Source: Antarcticibacterium arcticum
GTDB taxonomy: Bacteria; Bacteroidota; Bacteroidia; Flavobacteriales; Flavobacteriaceae
Assembly: GCF_007993795.1 (NCBI RefSeq)
Contig: NZ_CP042476.1
Location: 3,286,001-3,350,000 of the forward strand
DNA length: 64,000 nucleotides
Reading direction: 5' to 3'
Shown: positions 8,483 through 18,546 of the stretch, piece by piece
Layout: each line of letters opens with the position of its first letter
Position numbering within the stretch: position 1 is the stretch's first letter
Notes under the pieces: generated by a model
Told to the model about the DNA's origin: nothing
Seen by the model: only the letters and a program-made list of their open reading frames with translations
Database searches by the model: none
Program-made: the position numbers and the translations under genes

Positions 8483-9942
8483 AAGTTTTAAAGGACATAT
8501 TATATAAAGTGCCAATGGAGGCTGTTGTAGGAAGTACCGCAGTTACCGTTAATGGAATTCAGTTTGATTCCCGTAAAGTGGAATTCAATGATGTTTTTGT
8601 AGCTGTAAGAGGTACCATTGCAGATGGGCATAAGTTCATCTCAACTGCAACCAACCAGGGAGCAATTGCCATTATATGTGAGGAGCTTCCTGAAAAGATC
8701 GTGAATGGCGTTACCTATGTTCAGGTGGAAGACTCCCAAATGGCGCTTGCTTATATGGCTGCTCATTTTTTTGATAATTCTTCCGGAAATTTAAAGTTAG
8801 TTGGGGTTACCGGTACAAACGGGAAAACTACTATCGCTACTTTATTATATAACCTTTTTACAAAGGCGGGTTTTAAAGTTGGTTTATTATCCACCGTGAA
8901 AGTAATGATCGCAGATAAGGAATTTGCGGCAACCCATACAACTCCGGATCCCTTGGTGATCAATTCCCATTTGAAAATGATGAATGATGAGGGAGTGGAA
9001 TTTTGTTTTATGGAAGTTAGCTCGCACGGGATAGCCCAAAAACGCACTGCGGCCCTAGAATTTGCAGGTGGGGTTTTTACCAATCTTTCCCATGACCATC
9101 TGGATTACCATAACACTTTTGCTGAATACCGGGATGTAAAAAAATCCTTTTTTGACAAGTTGCCCCCATCTGCATTTGCACTGGTTAATGTAGATGATAA
9201 GAATGGATTGGTAATGCTTCAGAATACCAAAGCCAGAAAATATACCTACGCCCTTAAATCGTATGCAGATTACACTGCGCAGATCCTGGAAAACCAATTT
9301 GGCGGATTACTGCTTAAACTTAACGGCCATGAAGTTTGGTCCAAACTAATAGGAACTTTTAATGCCTATAATTTATTGGCAATTTATGCCGTAGGAGAAT
9401 TACTTGGCCTGGAAGCCCGGGAAAATCTCAGGATCATTAGTGAGCTGGAATCTGTAAGCGGGAGGTTTCAATATGTGGTTACAAAACAAAAAATTACCGC
9501 CATTGTCGATTATGCCCATACTCCAGATGCGCTTCAAAATGTATTGGAAACCATCAATGCCATACGAACCAAAAATGAGGAGTTGATCACGGTGGTTGGT
9601 TGTGGAGGAGACAGGGATAAAACGAAAAGGCCTCTTATGGGAAATATTGCTTCTGCATTAAGTACCCGTGTGATCTTCACCAGTGATAACCCAAGAACTG
9701 AAGATCCTGAAAGCATCCTGCAAGAGGTGGAGGCAGGAGTTGAACCTCAGAATTATAAAAAAACCATGAGCGTGGTGAACAGAAAGCAGGCTATAAAAAC
9801 AGCGTGCCAGCTTGCCCGCCCAAATGATATTATTCTTATTGCCGGGAAAGGCCATGAGACCTATCAGGAAATAAACGGTAAAAGATCAGATTTTGATGAT
9901 TTTAAAATTGTCAACGAATTTTTAAAAGAACTGGAAAAGTAG
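8479..9942 (+). CDS. murE: UDP-N-acetylmuramoyl-L-alanyl-D-glutamate--2,6-diaminopimelate ligase
   Basis: A cytoplasmic Mur ligase of 487 residues that adds the third peptide residue to the peptidoglycan precursor. P-loop GVTGTNGKTT, central THTTPDPL and HDHLDYH, and C-terminal SDNPRTEDP are visible. The DNPR motif is the known signature for meso-diaminopimelate, so an mDAP-type wall is inferred. It starts with TTG at 8479, which overlaps the ftsI stop (TTGA). Confidence 0.95.
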   Translation: MKVLKDILYKVPMEAVVGSTAVTVNGIQFDSRKVEFNDVFVAVRGTIADGHKFISTATNQGAIAIICEELPEKIVNGVTYVQVEDSQMALAYMAAHFFDNSSGNLKLVGVTGTNGKTTIATLLYNLFTKAGFKVGLLSTVKVMIADKEFAATHTTPDPLVINSHLKMMNDEGVEFCFMEVSSHGIAQKRTAALEFAGGVFTNLSHDHLDYHNTFAEYRDVKKSFFDKLPPSAFALVNVDDKNGLVMLQNTKARKYTYALKSYADYTAQILENQFGGLLLKLNGHEVWSKLIGTFNAYNLLAIYAVGELLGLEARENLRIISELESVSGRFQYVVTKQKITAIVDYAHTPDALQNVLETINAIRTKNEELITVVGCGGDRDKTKRPLMGNIASALSTRVIFTSDNPRTEDPESILQEVEAGVEPQNYKKTMSVVNRKQAIKTACQLARPNDIILIAGKGHETYQEINGKRSDFDDFKIVNEFLKELEK

Positions 9943-9978
9943 GTTTCCTTTTTGGGAAACTACACCATAATAGAAGAT

Positions 9979-11220
9979 ATGCTATACTATTTGTTTGATT
10001 ATTTAAATGAGTATTACAAGGTCCCGGGAGCAGGATTGTTTGAGTTTATCTCTTTCCGGTCGGCAATGGCTATTATCTTGTCTTTAGGGATCTCAACTAT
10101 TTATGGTAAAAAGATCATTAATTATCTTTTAAGAAAACAGGTAGGTGAAAGCGTAAGGGATCTTGGATTGCAGGGGCAGAGTGAAAAAGCAGGAACTCCA
10201 ACTATGGGAGGGATAATAATTATTATTGCGACCCTTATTCCCGTGTTGTTATTTGCCAAACTGGAGAACATCTATGTGATCCTTCTTATCATTACTACCT
10301 TATGGATGGGTACCATTGGTTTTATAGATGATTACATCAAAACCTTTAAAAAAGACAAGCAGGGCCTTAAAGGAATTTTTAAGGTTATTGGACAGGTTGG
10401 CCTTGGAATTATCGTGGGGGGTATCATGTATTTTCATCCGGCAATAACAGTGAAGCAGGAAACTAATATTCCAACTCCTGCCACCACAGAGTTTGTGGAA
10501 CAGGTAGAGATCTCTACTTCCCAGCCAACCCTGGAAGAGAAAAGTACAACTACAACAATCCCATTTGTAAAAAATAATGAATTCGATTATGCCAGTCTTA
10601 TCACATGGATAAATCCAGCCCTGATAAATTATGCCTGGCTCATCTTTATTCCCATTGTGATATTTATTGTGACCGCGGTATCGAATGGGGCAAACCTGAC
10701 AGATGGGGTAGATGGCCTTGCAGCAGGATCATCGGCCATTATAGTCCTAACCCTGGGGATATTCGCATGGGTTTCAGGTAACATCATATTTTCAGATTAT
10801 CTCAATATAATGTACATCCCGCGATCTGGGGAAATGACCATTTTCATAACCGCTTTTGCCGGGGCCCTGGTTGGATTTCTATGGTATAACACTTATCCAG
10901 CCCAGGTATTTATGGGAGATACAGGAAGTTTGACCATTGGGGGAATTATTGCCGTATTGGCCATTGCCACCAGAAAGGAATTGTTGATCCCTATTCTCTG
11001 CGGAATTTTCCTTATCCAAAATCTATCGGTAGTAATGCAGGTAGCTTGGTTTAAGATCACCAAACGCAGGTACGGCGAAGGAAGACGCATATTTTTGATG
11101 TCCCCTCTGCACCACCATTATCAGAAAAAAGGACTGCATGAAAGTAAGATCGTAGTGCGGTTCTGGATCATTGGGATCTTTCTCGCCATTGTAACTGTGG
11201 TTACGCTGAAGGTTAGATAG
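9979..11220 (+). CDS. mraY: phospho-N-acetylmuramoyl-pentapeptide-transferase
   Basis: An integral membrane enzyme that makes lipid I by transferring phospho-MurNAc-pentapeptide to undecaprenyl phosphate. Seen: [40 protein letters not shown] and the [11 protein letters not shown] loop. A Thr/Ser-rich hydrophilic insert of about 50 residues (around 145-195) sits between membrane segments, as in other flavobacterial MraY. The frame is open from a TTG at 9952, but ATG at 9979 (MLYYLFDYL) is the family start and gives 413 residues. Confidence 0.95.
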   Translation: MLYYLFDYLNEYYKVPGAGLFEFISFRSAMAIILSLGISTIYGKKIINYLLRKQVGESVRDLGLQGQSEKAGTPTMGGIIIIIATLIPVLLFAKLENIYVILLIITTLWMGTIGFIDDYIKTFKKDKQGLKGIFKVIGQVGLGIIVGGIMYFHPAITVKQETNIPTPATTEFVEQVEISTSQPTLEEKSTTTTIPFVKNNEFDYASLITWINPALINYAWLIFIPIVIFIVTAVSNGANLTDGVDGLAAGSSAIIVLTLGIFAWVSGNIIFSDYLNIMYIPRSGEMTIFITAFAGALVGFLWYNTYPAQVFMGDTGSLTIGGIIAVLAIATRKELLIPILCGIFLIQNLSVVMQVAWFKITKRRYGEGRRIFLMSPLHHHYQKKGLHESKIVVRFWIIGIFLAIVTVVTLKVR

Positions 11221-11271
11221 TATATAAGTGAAAAAGTAAAAAAGGAAAAAGATAAAAACCAGGTATACCAA

Positions 11272-12615
11272 ATGAAAAACAAACAAAAAATAGCAATTCT
11301 TGGAGCCGGCGAAAGCGGGGTGGGAACTGCTATTCTTGCCAAAAAGCAGGGCTTTGAGGTGTTTGTTTCAGATTTTGGAAAGGCAAAGGTTAAATACAAA
11401 AAAGCCCTTAATGATCTCGGAGTTGAATGGGAAGAAGGCGGGCATAATGAAGCCAGGATCCTGGAAGCCGATATTGTTATGAAAAGTCCCGGTATTCCCG
11501 AAAAAGCCCCGATGGTACAAAAACTAGTGGAGAAAGGAATTCCTGTAATATCTGAGATTGAATTCGCTTCCAAATTCACAAGCGCCAAAATTATTGGAAT
11601 TACCGGGAGTAATGGAAAAACCACCACCACAAAATGGGTATATCATATCCTGAAGAACGCCGGCCTTGCAGTAGGAATGGCGGGTAATGTGGGAGATAGT
11701 TTTGCCAAACAGGTGGCAGAGGAAAATTTTGACTGGTATGTGCTGGAGTTGAGCAGTTTTCAACTGGATGGGATTATTGAGTTTCGGCCGCATATAGCTG
11801 TTTTGACCAATATCACCCCGGACCATCTGGACAGATATGATTACAAAATTGAAAATTATATAGAATCGAAATTCAGAATAACCAGAAATCAAACCGAAGA
11901 TGATTTTTTCATCTATGATGCAGATGATGAATTAACCCTTGCCTGGTTAGGCAAATATCAGATAAAAGCTCAAAAATTGCCTTTCTCCCTGGATACAAAA
12001 CAGAAGATGGGCGCATACCTAGAAGACAACAACATTAAAATAATTACACCAAATTCCCAATTTATTATGCCAAAATCCTCCCTTGCACTAGAAGGCAAAC
12101 ACAACACTAAAAATGCAATGGCTGCCTCAACGGTTGCCCAGTTATTAAGAATTAGAAAAGAGACCATTCGCGCGAGCATGGAGAACTTTCAGGGGGTAGA
12201 ACACCGCCTTGAAAAAGTGCTTAAGATCAATAATGTGCTTTATATAAACGATTCCAAGGCTACCAATACCAATGCGACTTATTATGCTTTGGACAGTATG
12301 GAATCTGAAACTGTATGGATCGTTGGAGGGGTAGATAAAGGGAATAATTATGCCGAATTATTGCCGCTGGTAAATGAAAAAGTAAAAGCTATTATCTGTC
12401 TGGGAGTGGATAATGCAAAAATATTTGAGGCCTTTGGGAATTGTGTGGAAGTAATGATGGAAACGCAATCTATGACAGAGGCTGTGCAAATGGCTTATAA
12501 GCTGGCCGAAAAGGGGAACACCGTTCTCCTGTCCCCGGCTTGTGCAAGTTTTGACCTGTTCGAGAATTACGAGGAGAGAGGCAGGGAATTTAAAAATGCA
12601 GTAAGAAATCTTTAG
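11272..12615 (+). CDS. murD: UDP-N-acetylmuramoylalanine--D-glutamate ligase
   Basis: A cytoplasmic Mur ligase of 447 residues that adds D-glutamate to UDP-MurNAc-L-Ala. N-terminal Rossmann motif ILGAGESGVGTA, ATP-binding GITGSNGKTTTT, NITPDHLDRY, and C-terminal INDSKATNTNAT and LLSPACASFDLF are all typical. A 51-bp gap separates it from mraY, and it is followed by a hairpin before ftsW. Confidence 0.96.
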   Translation: MKNKQKIAILGAGESGVGTAILAKKQGFEVFVSDFGKAKVKYKKALNDLGVEWEEGGHNEARILEADIVMKSPGIPEKAPMVQKLVEKGIPVISEIEFASKFTSAKIIGITGSNGKTTTTKWVYHILKNAGLAVGMAGNVGDSFAKQVAEENFDWYVLELSSFQLDGIIEFRPHIAVLTNITPDHLDRYDYKIENYIESKFRITRNQTEDDFFIYDADDELTLAWLGKYQIKAQKLPFSLDTKQKMGAYLEDNNIKIITPNSQFIMPKSSLALEGKHNTKNAMAASTVAQLLRIRKETIRASMENFQGVEHRLEKVLKINNVLYINDSKATNTNATYYALDSMESETVWIVGGVDKGNNYAELLPLVNEKVKAIICLGVDNAKIFEAFGNCVEVMMETQSMTEAVQMAYKLAEKGNTVLLSPACASFDLFENYEERGREFKNAVRNL

Positions 12616-12623
12616 AAAGAATA

Positions 12624-12654
12624 AGACCTCACAGGTTTAAAACCGGGGAGGTCT
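12624..12654. repeat. intergenic inverted repeat between murD and ftsW
   Basis: AGACCTC pairs with GAGGTCT, with GGTTT/AAACC inside. It resembles the dispersed 'GACCTCACAGGTTTT...' hairpins seen in many flavobacterial genomes. There is no T run, so it is not an obvious terminator; it may be a REP-like element or processing site inside the operon. Confidence 0.6.
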
Positions 12655-12667
12655 AATAAAACGAAAA

Positions 12668-13870
12668 ATGGGTAACGTATTTTCAAATCTTAAGGGAGAT
12701 AAAGTTATTTGGGCAACCGCGGGTATGTTGGCATTATTCTCATTCCTGCCGGTTTACAGCTCAAGTAGCAATATCGCTTATTTGTATGGAGATGGCAGTA
12801 CGTTCAATTATTTGGTGGTGCATTTCTTTCACCTGGTGCTTGGCTTCTGTTTATTATTTGCCATTCACAGGATCCCCTATCATTACTTTAAAGGGCTATC
12901 CATTTTGTTGTTGCCCATTGTAATTATATTATTGATTTATACCATTTCCCAGGGAACCACTATAGATGGCTCCAATGCCAGCCGGTGGATACAAATCCCT
13001 GTGGTTGGGGTAACATTTCAGTCTTCCACCCTGGCGTCGGTAGTGTTGTTGATCTATGTGGCGCGATATTTAACCCGAATTGCAGATAAAACAGTAACCT
13101 TTAAAGAGACCCTATTACCTCTTTGGTTACCAGTATTTGTGGTTTTGGTATTGATCCTTCCGGCCAATTTCTCTACCACTGCTATCATATTTACTATGGT
13201 GATCATCCTGGTTTTTCTGGGAGGATATCCGTTAAGATATATTGGGATCATTCTGGGCGCAGGGTTACTGGTACTCACATTATTTATTTTAACTGCCAAG
13301 GCATTTCCGGGATTATTGCCCAATCGTATTGATACCTGGACCAGCAGGATAGAGAATTTCTCTAATGATGAGGATACAGAGGCCGACTATCAAATTGAGA
13401 AGGCCAAAATAGCAATTGCCCGCGGCGGGGTTACAGGTTCGGGTATTGGAAAAAGCGTTCAAAGAAACTTTTTACCCCAGTCATCTTCAGATTTTATTTA
13501 TGCGATCATAGTGGAGGAAATGGGATTAATTGGTGCTTTTGGAGTGATGAGCGCTTATTTAATGTTATTGTTCCGAATAGTAATAGTGGCTACAAAAGCC
13601 GATACCATCTTTGGGAAACTCGTGGTAATGGGGGTAGGCTTACCCATCGTATTCCAGGCTCTCGTAAATATGGCTGTGGCTGTAGAGTTGTTTCCTGTGA
13701 CCGGGCAAACTTTGCCACTCATTAGTAGTGGAGGAACCTCCATCTGGATGACCTGCCTTGCACTGGGAATAATTCTAAGCGTGAGCGCGAAAAGAGAAGA
13801 GATAAAAACCTCTCAGGAAAGAGAGACAGAGGGAGAAAATCCCCTTGATATTTTAAGTGAAGCAATATGA
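12668..13870 (+). CDS. ftsW: peptidoglycan glycosyltransferase FtsW (SEDS family)
   Basis: A 400-residue polytopic SEDS protein that polymerises septal glycan with its partner FtsI. About ten hydrophobic segments are visible, with the family signatures [12 protein letters not shown] in the first half, GSGIGKS(VQ) and [12 protein letters not shown], and PLISSGGTS near the C-terminus. Its TGA overlaps the murG ATG by 4 bp (ATGA), indicating coupled translation. Confidence 0.95.
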   Translation: MGNVFSNLKGDKVIWATAGMLALFSFLPVYSSSSNIAYLYGDGSTFNYLVVHFFHLVLGFCLLFAIHRIPYHYFKGLSILLLPIVIILLIYTISQGTTIDGSNASRWIQIPVVGVTFQSSTLASVVLLIYVARYLTRIADKTVTFKETLLPLWLPVFVVLVLILPANFSTTAIIFTMVIILVFLGGYPLRYIGIILGAGLLVLTLFILTAKAFPGLLPNRIDTWTSRIENFSNDEDTEADYQIEKAKIAIARGGVTGSGIGKSVQRNFLPQSSSDFIYAIIVEEMGLIGAFGVMSAYLMLLFRIVIVATKADTIFGKLVVMGVGLPIVFQALVNMAVAVELFPVTGQTLPLISSGGTSIWMTCLALGIILSVSAKREEIKTSQERETEGENPLDILSEAI

Positions 13871-14958
13871 ACAGGCAATTGAAAGTAATAATTTCAGGAG
13901 GCGGCACAGGAGGACATATCTATCCTGCCATCTCTATTGCCAATGAAATAAAAAGAAGATACCCCAATGCCGAACTATTATTTGTGGGAGCAATGGGAAG
14001 AATGGAAATGGACAAGGTGCCACAGGCAGGTTACAAAATAGAAGGATTATGGATCACCGGGCTTGAAAGGAAATTAAGCATAAAGAATCTGAGCTTTCCC
14101 TTGAAGCTGGTGAGCAGCCTGTTAAAGGCAAAACAAATCATTAAAAATTTTGGGCCAGATGTGGTAATAGGAACAGGCGGATTTGCGAGCGGGCCTTTGC
14201 TTAAAATGGCAAATTCCCGGAATATACCCACGCTTATCCAGGAGCAAAATTCCTATCCCGGGATTACCAACAGGTTGTTGGGGAAACAGGCAAATGTAAT
14301 TTGTACTGCCTATGAAAACCTGGAAAGATTTTTTCCCGCGGAAAAAATAAAGATCACCGGAAATCCGGTGCGGGAGGATCTCCTTAGTGTTCAAGATAAA
14401 AGAGAAGAAGCTCTGTCATTTTTTAAGCTGAAAGAAACTAAAACCACTTTACTTGTACTGGGCGGAAGCCTGGGAGCAAGAAGGATCAATCAACTTATTG
14501 AGGCAAACCTTCCTCTGTTTGAAGAGCGCGAAGTGCAGGTGATCTGGCAAACAGGCTCTTTGTATTATGAAGAGTATAAAAAACACCACAAAGTATTGGT
14601 GCAAACCCATGCCTTTTTAAACAGAATGGATCTGGCTTATGCGGCAGCAGATGTTATAATTTCAAGAGTAGGTGCCGGCAGTGTGTCAGAATTATGCATT
14701 GTGGGCAAACCCGTGCTTTTTATCCCATCGCCCAATGTTGCAGAGGACCATCAGGCAAAAAACGCCCTTGCCCTTGAAGCAGCAGATGCTGCCTTGGTTG
14801 TAAAAGAGGATGAACTCGAAACAGATTTTGAGAAAACTATGGTATTAATGCTGGAATCGGAAAAAGTGCGAAAGCAACTTTCAGAAAATATCCTGAAACT
14901 GGCAAAACCTAATGCAACGGCAGCGATTGTAGATGAAGTGGAAAAATTGATTAAATAA
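13867..14958 (+). CDS. murG: UDP-N-acetylglucosamine--N-acetylmuramyl-(pentapeptide) pyrophosphoryl-undecaprenol GlcNAc transferase
   Basis: A peripheral GT-B glycosyltransferase of 363 residues that converts lipid I to lipid II on the inner face of the membrane. Seen: [13 protein letters not shown] near the start, [31 protein letters not shown] and [12 protein letters not shown]. It starts at ATGA shared with the ftsW stop. Confidence 0.96.
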   Translation: MNRQLKVIISGGGTGGHIYPAISIANEIKRRYPNAELLFVGAMGRMEMDKVPQAGYKIEGLWITGLERKLSIKNLSFPLKLVSSLLKAKQIIKNFGPDVVIGTGGFASGPLLKMANSRNIPTLIQEQNSYPGITNRLLGKQANVICTAYENLERFFPAEKIKITGNPVREDLLSVQDKREEALSFFKLKETKTTLLVLGGSLGARRINQLIEANLPLFEEREVQVIWQTGSLYYEEYKKHHKVLVQTHAFLNRMDLAYAAADVIISRVGAGSVSELCIVGKPVLFIPSPNVAEDHQAKNALALEAADAALVVKEDELETDFEKTMVLMLESEKVRKQLSENILKLAKPNATAAIVDEVEKLIK

Positions 14959-15040
14959 AAAAGATAAAAATTTAAAATTCAAAGTTTAACGTTCAATGTT
15001 GAAAAGTGATAAAGGAAAAGAGTTAAATATAAAACCGAAA

Positions 15041-15096
15041 CCTACAACCTACAACCTACAACCTACAACCGACAACCGACAACTGACAACCGACAA
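15041..15096. repeat. heptanucleotide tandem repeat upstream of murC
   Basis: Eight 7-bp units in tandem: four CCTACAA, two CCGACAA, one CTGACAA, one CCGACAA. It ends 9 bp before the murC GTG. A 7-bp period avoids regular helical phasing; length variation would alter the 5' leader of murC. Confidence 0.85.
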
Positions 15097-15105
15097 CATA
15101 TAACT

Positions 15106-16458
15106 GTGCAAAACCTTAACAACATACAAAACTTTTACTTCATCGGCATCGGCGGTATAGGGATGAGTGCCCTGGCGCGATATTTCAATGCGACAGGCAA
15201 GAAGGTAGCGGGTTATGATAAAACTCCCACCGTTCTTACCCGTAGCCTTGAAGCCGAAGGAATACAGGTAAATTATGAAGATGAGGTTGGGAACATTCCG
15301 CAGGAATACAGCAATTCGAATACGCTGGTGGTGTACACCCCGGCCATTCCAAAAGATCATAAACAACATCATTATTTCATTGATAATAAGTTTGAGATCC
15401 AAAAACGGGCAGAAGTACTTGGGTTGATCACTAAAAATATTTTTACCCTTGCGGTTGCAGGCACGCACGGTAAGACAACTACCACAGCTATTCTTGGGCA
15501 TTTGCTGAAGGAAACGGGAGCTAAAGTAACCGCGTTTCTTGGTGGAATTAGCGAAGACATTCAAAGCAACTTAATCCTGAATGGCAATGAAGTTATGGTA
15601 GTGGAAGCCGATGAATTTGACCGCTCATTCCTGAAACTTTCTCCCAACATTGCTGCTATTACCTCGATGGATGCAGATCATTTAGACATCTATGGCAAGC
15701 CGGAAGAACTGTTGAAATCCTTCAGGGATTTTGCTGCTTTGGTGCCGGAAGATGGAATTCTTTTCGTGAAGAATGGGTTGCCGGTGGCAGGTAAAACGCT
15801 GGGTATAGAAGATGATTCCAGTTATGCAGCAATAAACGTAAAAATTGATAACGGGGCGTATTCCTTTGATTTGCGCACTCCAAACACCATACTAAGAAAT
15901 TTAAAATGTTTTCTACCCGGCAAACACAATTTGCAGAATGCTATAACGGCCCTTGCGATCGCCATAGAATATGGCTCCCCCACGGATCAACTCGCAGGGG
16001 CCTTATATAGTTTTAAAGGGGTAAAAAGACGTTTTACATACAGGATCAAGACCAAAGATCTTGTATTAATTGATGATTATGCGCATCATCCTACAGAGAT
16101 TTCGGCCGTTCACCAGGCGGTAAGGGAGATGCATCCCGGCAAGAAAGTTCTGGCCGTATTTCAGCCGCACCTTTTTAGCCGGACCAAAGATTTTGTAGAT
16201 GAGTTTGCTGAAAGTCTTAGCCGGTTTGATGAAATAAGGTTGCTGGATATTTATCCTGCACGGGAACTTCCGGTAGAAGGAATTACTTCCAGATGGCTTC
16301 TGGGAAAGATTGAAAACCCAAATAAAAAACTGGTGGTTAGAGAGGATCTTTCCGCAGAAATCAAGGATTCCGGCTGCGATGTAATAGTTATGATGGGTGC
16401 CGGAGATATAGGAGAAATGGTGCCCGAAGTTGAGAAAAATATGAGCCATGAAAATTAA
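15106..16458 (+). CDS. murC: UDP-N-acetylmuramate--L-alanine ligase
   Basis: The first Mur ligase, joining L-Ala to UDP-MurNAc. 450 residues, with N-terminal FIGIGGIGMSALARYF, ATP-binding AGTHGKTTTTA, EADEFDRSFL, MDADHLDIYG, DDYAHHPTEI and FQPHLFSRTKDF. The start is GTG at 15106, directly after the heptamer repeat. It overlaps ftsQ by 11 bp. Confidence 0.95.
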   Translation: MQNLNNIQNFYFIGIGGIGMSALARYFNATGKKVAGYDKTPTVLTRSLEAEGIQVNYEDEVGNIPQEYSNSNTLVVYTPAIPKDHKQHHYFIDNKFEIQKRAEVLGLITKNIFTLAVAGTHGKTTTTAILGHLLKETGAKVTAFLGGISEDIQSNLILNGNEVMVVEADEFDRSFLKLSPNIAAITSMDADHLDIYGKPEELLKSFRDFAALVPEDGILFVKNGLPVAGKTLGIEDDSSYAAINVKIDNGAYSFDLRTPNTILRNLKCFLPGKHNLQNAITALAIAIEYGSPTDQLAGALYSFKGVKRRFTYRIKTKDLVLIDDYAHHPTEISAVHQAVREMHPGKKVLAVFQPHLFSRTKDFVDEFAESLSRFDEIRLLDIYPARELPVEGITSRWLLGKIENPNKKLVVREDLSAEIKDSGCDVIVMMGAGDIGEMVPEVEKNMSHEN

Positions 16459-17164
16459 TTACAATTACATAAAAGCCTTCCTGGTTTTAGTGCTGGTCAT
16501 ATTTCTTTTTGGCTTTGCTGAAAAGCGCAATGAAATAAGGCCTTTAGCAAAAGTGGTGGTAAAATTTACCGAATTTGAAAACCTCTATTTAACTGAAGAA
16601 GCGGTTAATAAATTGTTAATACAAAATAATGTTACGGTTACGGGTGTAGGTAAAGAAACTTTAGATTTGAATAGGGTGGAGAAGGTTTTGAACACTCATG
16701 ATATGATAGAAAATGCCGAAGTTTTTTTAACATTGGATGGGACTTTAAAAACCAGCATTGTTCAAAAAAGGCCCATAGGCAGAATTCTTGGAAAGGAAAT
16801 CTTTTATATTGACAGGCTGGGGGAAAAAATGCCAATGTCCACCTATTATTCTGCCCGGGTGCCGGTAATAACGGGTGTAGGGGAGAGGGAGATCAAAGAA
16901 GTGTACCCCCTGCTTGATCATATAAGCCAAGACAGGTTCCTGCAGGAACATATAACAGGAATAAGGAGATTGAATGGCGGGGTTTATGAACTGGAAGTGA
17001 GAAAAATGGATTTTAGCCTGTTTGTAGGGAAAGTGGAAAACCTGGATACAAAATTCAATAATTTCAAGGCTTTTTATAAAAAAGCTTTTAAAGACGATAT
17101 ATTAAATACTTACAAGATGGTGGACTTACAATTTGGTAACCAGGTTGTTTGCACTAAAAAATAA
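16448..17164 (+). CDS. ftsQ: cell division protein FtsQ
   Basis: A bitopic divisome protein of 238 residues with a single N-terminal membrane segment (FLVLVLVIFLFGFA). A POTRA-like region follows (VNKLLIQNN...NRVEKVLNTHDMIENAEVF), then a beta domain with the ITGVG motif. Bacteroidota FtsQ proteins diverge in sequence; position between murC and ftsA and topology make the call firm. Start ATG lies inside the end of murC. Confidence 0.9.
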   Translation: MKINYNYIKAFLVLVLVIFLFGFAEKRNEIRPLAKVVVKFTEFENLYLTEEAVNKLLIQNNVTVTGVGKETLDLNRVEKVLNTHDMIENAEVFLTLDGTLKTSIVQKRPIGRILGKEIFYIDRLGEKMPMSTYYSARVPVITGVGEREIKEVYPLLDHISQDRFLQEHITGIRRLNGGVYELEVRKMDFSLFVGKVENLDTKFNNFKAFYKKAFKDDILNTYKMVDLQFGNQVVCTKK

Positions 17165-17167
17165 GGT

Positions 17168-18517
17168 ATGGAAGAGAACGACATTGCAGTAGGTCTTGAT
17201 ATTGGAACCACAAAAATTGTGGCCATGATAGGGCGTAAGAATGAATATGGAAAGGTAGAGATCATTGGCATAGGGAAATCCAAAAGTATGGGCGTGCACC
17301 GGGGGGTGGTAAATAACATCACCCAAACGATACAGTCTATACAGTTGGCAATACAGGAAGCAGAAGCAGATTCAGGTTTAAAGATAAAAGATGTGGTGGT
17401 GGGTATTGCCGGCCAGCACATAAGAAGTTTGCAGCACAGCGATTATATCACCAGGCCAAATCCCGATGAGGTAATTGATTCAGATGATATCCATACCCTT
17501 TGCAACCAGGTTCATAAGCTGGTGATGCTGCCGGGAGAGGAGATCATTCACGTGTTGCCCCAGGAATTTAAGGTAGACGGGCAGGCAGAGATCAAAGAGC
17601 CTATTGGAATGTATGGTGGCAGGCTTGAAGCCAATTTTCACGTGGTAGTGGGCCAGGTTTCATCAATTAGAAACATTGGTCGCTGCGTAAAAAGTGCGGG
17701 TCTTGAATTATCTGCAGTTACCCTGGAGCCATTGGCTTCAGCAAACGCGGTTTTGAGCCAGGAGGAAAAGGAAGCAGGAGTTGCGCTCATTGATATAGGA
17801 GGTGGTACTACAGATCTTGCCATTTTCAAAGACGGGATAATTCGCCATACAGCGGTTATACCTTTCGGCGGAAATGTGATCACAGAAGATATCAAGGAAG
17901 GATGCTCTATCATAGAGAAGCAGGCAGAATTACTGAAAATAAAATTTGGATCGGCCTGGCCGGGGGAGAATAAGGAGAATGAAATAGTTTCCATCCCGGG
18001 ATTACGTGGTAGGGAACCTAAGGAGATCACCCTTAAAAACCTTTCAAAGATAATTCACGCGAGAGTGGTAGAGATCATTGAACAGGTGTACCTCGAGATC
18101 AAGAATTACGGCCACGAGGAGCAGAAGAAAAAATTGATCGCGGGAATGGTAATTACCGGCGGTGGAGCCCAGCTGAAGCATTTAAAGCAGCTGGCAGAAT
18201 ATATTACCGGAATGGACACCCGTATTGGGTATCCAAACGAGCACCTTGCAGGTAACAGTGACAGTGAAACTACCAGCCCGTTATATGCCACGGCCGTTGG
18301 GTTGGTGTTGAACAGCCTGGAGCAGAAAAAACATCAGTTCCAGGAGCAGGTAAAGTTCAAGGAGCCACAAAAATCTTCAGAAATTGAGCAACCTGTAATG
18401 GAGGAAGATGAAGATGATGATGAGAGAGATTACGGGAAAAAGGAGAAGCCCTTCAGAAAAAGCATTTTTGATAAATGGGCAGAGAAGTTTAAAGATTTTT
18501 TAGATAACGCAGAGTAA
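17168..18517 (+). CDS. ftsA: cell division protein FtsA
   Basis: An actin-like ATPase of 449 residues that tethers FtsZ to the membrane. Phosphate-1 motif VGLDIGTTKIVAMIG, SHS2 1C domain around residues 80-165, phosphate-2 ALIDIGGGTTDLAIF, and adenosine motif ITGGGAQLKHL are present. An acidic linker (EEDEDDDERDYG) leads to a C-terminal amphipathic helix (FDKWAEKFKDFLDN), the membrane anchor. It is 3 bp after ftsQ and 29 bp before ftsZ. Confidence 0.96.
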   Translation: MEENDIAVGLDIGTTKIVAMIGRKNEYGKVEIIGIGKSKSMGVHRGVVNNITQTIQSIQLAIQEAEADSGLKIKDVVVGIAGQHIRSLQHSDYITRPNPDEVIDSDDIHTLCNQVHKLVMLPGEEIIHVLPQEFKVDGQAEIKEPIGMYGGRLEANFHVVVGQVSSIRNIGRCVKSAGLELSAVTLEPLASANAVLSQEEKEAGVALIDIGGGTTDLAIFKDGIIRHTAVIPFGGNVITEDIKEGCSIIEKQAELLKIKFGSAWPGENKENEIVSIPGLRGREPKEITLKNLSKIIHARVVEIIEQVYLEIKNYGHEEQKKKLIAGMVITGGGAQLKHLKQLAEYITGMDTRIGYPNEHLAGNSDSETTSPLYATAVGLVLNSLEQKKHQFQEQVKFKEPQKSSEIEQPVMEEDEDDDERDYGKKEKPFRKSIFDKWAEKFKDFLDNAE

Positions 18518-18546
18518 GAAAATATAGAACCAGTAAATCAGGATTT

